Assembly: GCA_036505275.1 (NCBI GenBank) | Contig: DASXTS010000066.1 | Span: 1 to 8,573, forward strand | From: DASXTS01 sp036505275 | GTDB taxonomy: Bacteria; Actinomycetota; Actinomycetes; Mycobacteriales; Pseudonocardiaceae | Length of the DNA: 8,573 bases | Direction of reading: 5' to 3' | Notes under the pieces: generated by a model | Told to the model about the DNA's origin: nothing | The model's database searches: none | The model's input: the letters and a program-made list of their open reading frames with translations, nothing else | Position numbers and translations under genes: made by a program | Shown here: positions 6,234 through 8,573 of the stretch, piece by piece | Layout of the letters: each line of letters opens with the position of its first letter | Numbering within the stretch: position 1 is the first letter of the stretch

Positions 6234-6239
6234 ACAGTA
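6234..6239 (-). promoter_or_regulatory. -10 element of the desulfurase-like gene (leaderless)
   Basis: On the minus strand TACTGT fits TAnnnT and is followed by 6 nt (GCTGCC) and then GTG at 6227. There is no ribosome binding site, so the message is probably leaderless. It lies at one end of the 124-bp divergent region shared with bpa. No clear -35 is visible. Confidence 0.5.
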
Positions 6240-6351
6240 GTCCCACCGTGCGGCGGCCGAGCGCGGTGTATCGGGCCCCGCGGCCCGGTCCGGCGCCAGC
6301 CCGGCCGCACCCGAGTCGCACGACCCCGGCAGAACAAGCGAGGATGGAGCC

Positions 6352-6900
6352 ATGACACCCGATGACGAGCAGCAGGTCGTGGTGATTGGGCCGGACGGCC
6401 GGCCGGTCGGGGCGGTGCCGATGCCGGCAAGGCCGGACCAGGACGGCGGCGGGGAGGGCGAGGGCCGCGCCGACATATCGGAGATGGTGGAGCAGCCTGC
6501 CAAGGTCATGCGGATCGGCACCATGATCAAGCAGTTGCTCGAGGAGGTGCGCGCCGCGCCGCTGGACGACGCCTCCCGCAACCGGCTGCGCCAGATCCAC
6601 CGCACGTCCATCGTCGAGCTGGAGAAGGGGCTGGCTCCGGAGCTGCGCGACGAGCTGGAGCGGCTGACGCTGCCGTTCAGCGAGGACTCCACACCCTCCG
6701 ACGCCGAGCTGCGGATCGCCCAGGCGCAGCTCGTCGGCTGGCTCGAGGGTCTGTTCCACGGCATCCAGACCGCACTATTCGCTCAGCAGATGGCGGCGCG
6801 GGTGCAGCTGGAGCAGATGCGCCGCGGCCTGCCCCCCGGCTCCAAGCCGGGCGAGCACCCTGAACAGCCAGGCGTCCGCGGCACCGGCCAATACCTCTGA
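6352..6900 (+). CDS. bpa: Bacterial proteasome activator Bpa/PafE
   Basis: A 182-aa orthologue of M. tuberculosis Rv3780. Bpa forms a ring that caps the 20S proteasome, opens its gate without ATP, and feeds in unfolded or specific proteins independently of the Mpa/Pup route. Evidence: a short VVVIGPDGRPVG start (9-20), a flexible Gly/Glu/Asp-rich linker (25-41), and the helical core (about 42-158) with EQPAKVMRIGTMIKQLLEEV and GLAPELRDELERLTLPF. The C-terminal tail ends exactly in GQYL (179-182), the family motif that docks into the proteasome alpha-ring pockets. Start ATG 6352 is supported by GAGGATGGAG (6340-6349) just upstream. Proteasome and pup genes are not in the window. The neighbouring exporter genes are conserved companions in mycobacteria. 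Confidence 0.94.
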   Translation: MTPDDEQQVVVIGPDGRPVGAVPMPARPDQDGGGEGEGRADISEMVEQPAKVMRIGTMIKQLLEEVRAAPLDDASRNRLRQIHRTSIVELEKGLAPELRDELERLTLPFSEDSTPSDAELRIAQAQLVGWLEGLFHGIQTALFAQQMAARVQLEQMRRGLPPGSKPGEHPEQPGVRGTGQYL

Positions 6901-6911
6901 CCACGGGCCGG

Positions 6912-6917
6912 TAGGCT
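6912..6917 (+). promoter_or_regulatory. -10 element of the exporter permease gene (leaderless)
   Basis: TAGGCT fits TAnnnT, is followed by 8 nt and then GTG 6926, with no Shine-Dalgarno sequence. It lies in the 25-bp gap after the bpa stop, so wzm can be transcribed separately from bpa as well as by read-through. Confidence 0.55.
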
Positions 6918-6925
6918 GACTCGCC

Positions 6926-7792
6926 GTGCAGTCAACCAGCTCGGCGCTCGATGATGCTGCGGTGGCGCCGCAGCCGGTGCCGAGCCGCAGCCTCCGGCGC
7001 GCGTTCTGGGACCTGCGCGACGGTTGGCGGCACCGCACGCTGTGGGGGTACCTCGGTTGGCAGGACATCAGGCAGCGCTACCGGCGCTCCGTGCTGGGAC
7101 CGCTGTGGATCACCATCAGCATGGGCGTGACGGCCGTGGCGCTCGGGCTGCTGTACTCGCAGCTCTTCGGCTCCGACCCCAGCTTCTTCCTGCCGTACGT
7201 GACGGCGGGGCTGATCGTCTGGGGGTTCATCTCCGGCTGCGTTGAGTACGGCGCCGAGGTGTTCATCGAAAACGAGGGTCTGATCAGGCACCTGCCGGCC
7301 CCGGTGACCCTGCACGTGTTCCGGCTGGTGTGGCGCCAGGTGCTGTTCTTCATACACAACCTGGCCGTCTACCTGGTGATGCTGCTGTTCTTCCCGATCA
7401 GGCCGAACTGGACCGTTCTGCTCGCCGTGCCGGCCTTCGCCCTGCTGGTGCTGAACGGCACCTGGATCGCGCTGGTCGTCGGCATCATCTCCACCCGCTT
7501 CCGCGATCTTCCGCCGGTGACGAAGAGCCTGGTGCAGCTGCTGTTCTTCATGACCCCGATCGTCTGGGTCTACGACGACCTGTTGGCCAAGGGCGGCCGG
7601 GTGGCCGAGCGGGCGAGGCTGGCCGAGTTCAACCCGTTCCTGCATTTCATCGAGATCATCCGGCGGCCGATGCTGGGCCAATCGTTCGAGCCGAGGTACT
7701 GGGTGGTCACCGGGATCATCACGGTCGTGGGATGGTCACTGGCCCTGCTGTTCCTGCGCAACTACCGCGCCCGAGTCTCCTACTGGGTCTGA
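6926..7792 (+). CDS. wzm: Polysaccharide ABC exporter permease (Wzm/RfbD type)
   Basis: A 288-aa inner-membrane subunit of an ABC-2 type O-antigen/galactan exporter, probably the orthologue of mycobacterial Rv3783, which moves the lipid-linked galactan of arabinogalactan across the membrane. A basic cytoplasmic N-terminus with the family stretch LGWQDIRQRYRRSVLGPLWITIS (43-65) forms the amphipathic coupling region. Six membrane segments follow at about 58-80, 89-108, 137-155, 163-187, 200-216 and 259-277. The conserved FRDLPPV loop (192-198) and the FFMTPIVW segment are present. The protein ends YRARVSYWV, as family members do. Start GTG 6926 is chosen for the leaderless promoter. The ATPase gene follows after 12 nt, so the two form an operon. 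The exact polysaccharide is inferred from context. Confidence 0.92.
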   Translation: MQSTSSALDDAAVAPQPVPSRSLRRAFWDLRDGWRHRTLWGYLGWQDIRQRYRRSVLGPLWITISMGVTAVALGLLYSQLFGSDPSFFLPYVTAGLIVWGFISGCVEYGAEVFIENEGLIRHLPAPVTLHVFRLVWRQVLFFIHNLAVYLVMLLFFPIRPNWTVLLAVPAFALLVLNGTWIALVVGIISTRFRDLPPVTKSLVQLLFFMTPIVWVYDDLLAKGGRVAERARLAEFNPFLHFIEIIRRPMLGQSFEPRYWVVTGIITVVGWSLALLFLRNYRARVSYWV

Positions 7793-7794
7793 GC

Positions 7795-7798
7795 GGAG
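7795..7798 (+). promoter_or_regulatory. Ribosome binding site of wzt
   Basis: GGAG lies 6 nt before GTG 7805, just after the wzm stop at 7790-7792. It fixes the wzt start and shows that the second gene of the operon uses normal leadered initiation, unlike wzm. Confidence 0.7.
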
Positions 7799-7804
7799 CC
7801 GCCC

Positions 7805-8573
7805 GTGGTCTCTATCGACGTCCGCGACGCCTGCGTCGACTTTCCGATCTTCGACGCAAAGAGCAGGTCCATCAAGAAGACCGTGCTCGGCAAGGCCGGC
7901 GGCAAGATTGGAACGGCGACCAAGGTGCCGATCGTCGAGGCGCTGCGCAACATCACCCTGTCACTGCGCGACGGCGACCGGGTCGCGCTGGTCGGCCACA
8001 ACGGGGCCGGCAAATCCACCCTGCTGCGGCTGCTCTCCGGCATCTACGAGCCGACCCGCGGCACCTCCAATGTGGTCGGCAAGGTGGCGCCGGTGTTCGA
8101 CCTCGGCATCGGGCTCGACCCGGAGATGACCGGCTACGAGAACATCATCGTCCGCGGCCTGTTCCTCGGTATGACCCGTAAGCAGATGCAGGCCAGGGTG
8201 GACGACATCGCGGAGTTCAGCCAGCTCGGCAACTTCCTTGCGATGCCGATGCGCACCTACAGCACCGGCATGCGGGTACGCCTCGCACTCGGCGTGGTTA
8301 CCAGCATCGACCCCGAAATCCTGCTGCTGGACGAGGGCATCGGCGCGGTCGACGCCGACTTCATGGTCAGGGCGAAGGATCGGCTCGCGCAGCTGGTGGA
8401 CCGCTCGGCGATCATGGTCTTCGCCTCGCACAACGACGAGGCGCTCGCCGAGCTGTGCTCGACGGCGATCTGGCTGGACGAGGGCGAGCTCCGCGAGCAT
8501 GGGCCGCTTCGCCAGGTACTGGCGCATTACAAGGGCAGGGAGCCGGCCACGGCGCGGCCGCAGGCCCAACAGC
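7805..8573 (+). CDS. wzt: Polysaccharide ABC exporter ATPase (Wzt/RfbE type), 3' end outside the window
   Basis: At least 256 aa, open to the window edge with no stop. It is the nucleotide-binding subunit that pairs with the permease just upstream. It starts MVSIDVRDACVDFPIFD, and the segment KSRSIKKTVLGK..GG is typical of Wzt-like ATPases. Walker A is GHNGAGKST (64-72), the Q-loop region PVFDLGIGLDPEMTGYENI lies at 96-114, signature YSTGM at 152-156, Walker B ILLLDE at 172-177 (catalytic E177) and the H-loop SHN at 208-210. All ATPase motifs are intact. By residue 256 the sequence is already past the ATPase core (HYKGREPATARPQAQQ). It is therefore probably the short mycobacterial type (about 270 aa) without a carbohydrate-binding C-terminal domain, but the missing end prevents certainty. 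It probably acts in galactan export. Confidence 0.92.
   Translation, partial: MVSIDVRDACVDFPIFDAKSRSIKKTVLGKAGGKIGTATKVPIVEALRNITLSLRDGDRVALVGHNGAGKSTLLRLLSGIYEPTRGTSNVVGKVAPVFDLGIGLDPEMTGYENIIVRGLFLGMTRKQMQARVDDIAEFSQLGNFLAMPMRTYSTGMRVRLALGVVTSIDPEILLLDEGIGAVDADFMVRAKDRLAQLVDRSAIMVFASHNDEALAELCSTAIWLDEGELREHGPLRQVLAHYKGREPATARPQAQQ

Noticed and set aside
7330..8181. 283-codon plus-strand frame across wzm and wzt
   Set aside because: It overlaps both exporter genes in a different frame and contains none of the ABC motifs, which are all in the 6926 and 7805 frames.

Overview
The window is high-GC, densely coded DNA with many GTG starts. Its core reads as a Mycobacterium-like actinomycete, most likely a Pseudonocardiales-type member of the mycolata and relatives. 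Three signs point there: a bacterial proteasome activator ending in GQYL, an O-antigen/galactan-type ABC exporter beside it, and a gene order that matches, from memory, the Rv3777-Rv3783 region of M. tuberculosis. The species cannot be named from the sequence alone.

Layout, left to right. A class II tRNA-Ser(UGA) lies on the minus strand (115-201) and diverges from a secreted metallophosphoesterase/5'-nucleotidase (317-2026). A strong hairpin (2051-2084) separates that gene from a membrane-anchored neutral zinc metallopeptidase of the YpfJ/KPN_02809 type (2102-3025). The longest non-coding stretch follows (3026-3389). It holds a compact 102-bp inverted-repeat element (3137-3238), a small hairpin, and two consensus DnaA boxes (3318-3345) just upstream of a small XRE-type regulator (3390-3920). 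Next come a PIG3-type quinone oxidoreductase (3940-4950), a 15-bp tandem repeat at the convergent 3' ends, and a minus-strand cysteine-desulfurase-fold protein (5028-6227). That protein appears to have lost the PLP lysine. Divergent from it are bpa/pafE (6352-6900) and the exporter permease and ATPase genes wzm (6926-7792) and wzt (7805 to the window edge, incomplete).

Functionally the right half combines protein turnover (Bpa opens the 20S proteasome without ATP) with export of a cell-envelope polysaccharide, probably the lipid-linked galactan of arabinogalactan. The left half holds extracellular or envelope hydrolases. At least four genes (zinc peptidase, quinone oxidoreductase, desulfurase-like protein, permease) look leaderless: each has a TAnnnT hexamer 6-8 nt before a GTG start and no Shine-Dalgarno sequence. 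The nucleotidase, bpa and wzt have recognisable ribosome binding sites.

No CRISPR array, insertion sequence, prophage or obvious defence locus is visible. The observations most worth pursuing are the lysine-less desulfurase-fold protein in this conserved neighbourhood, the structured inverted-repeat element, and the in-frame 15-bp minisatellite.
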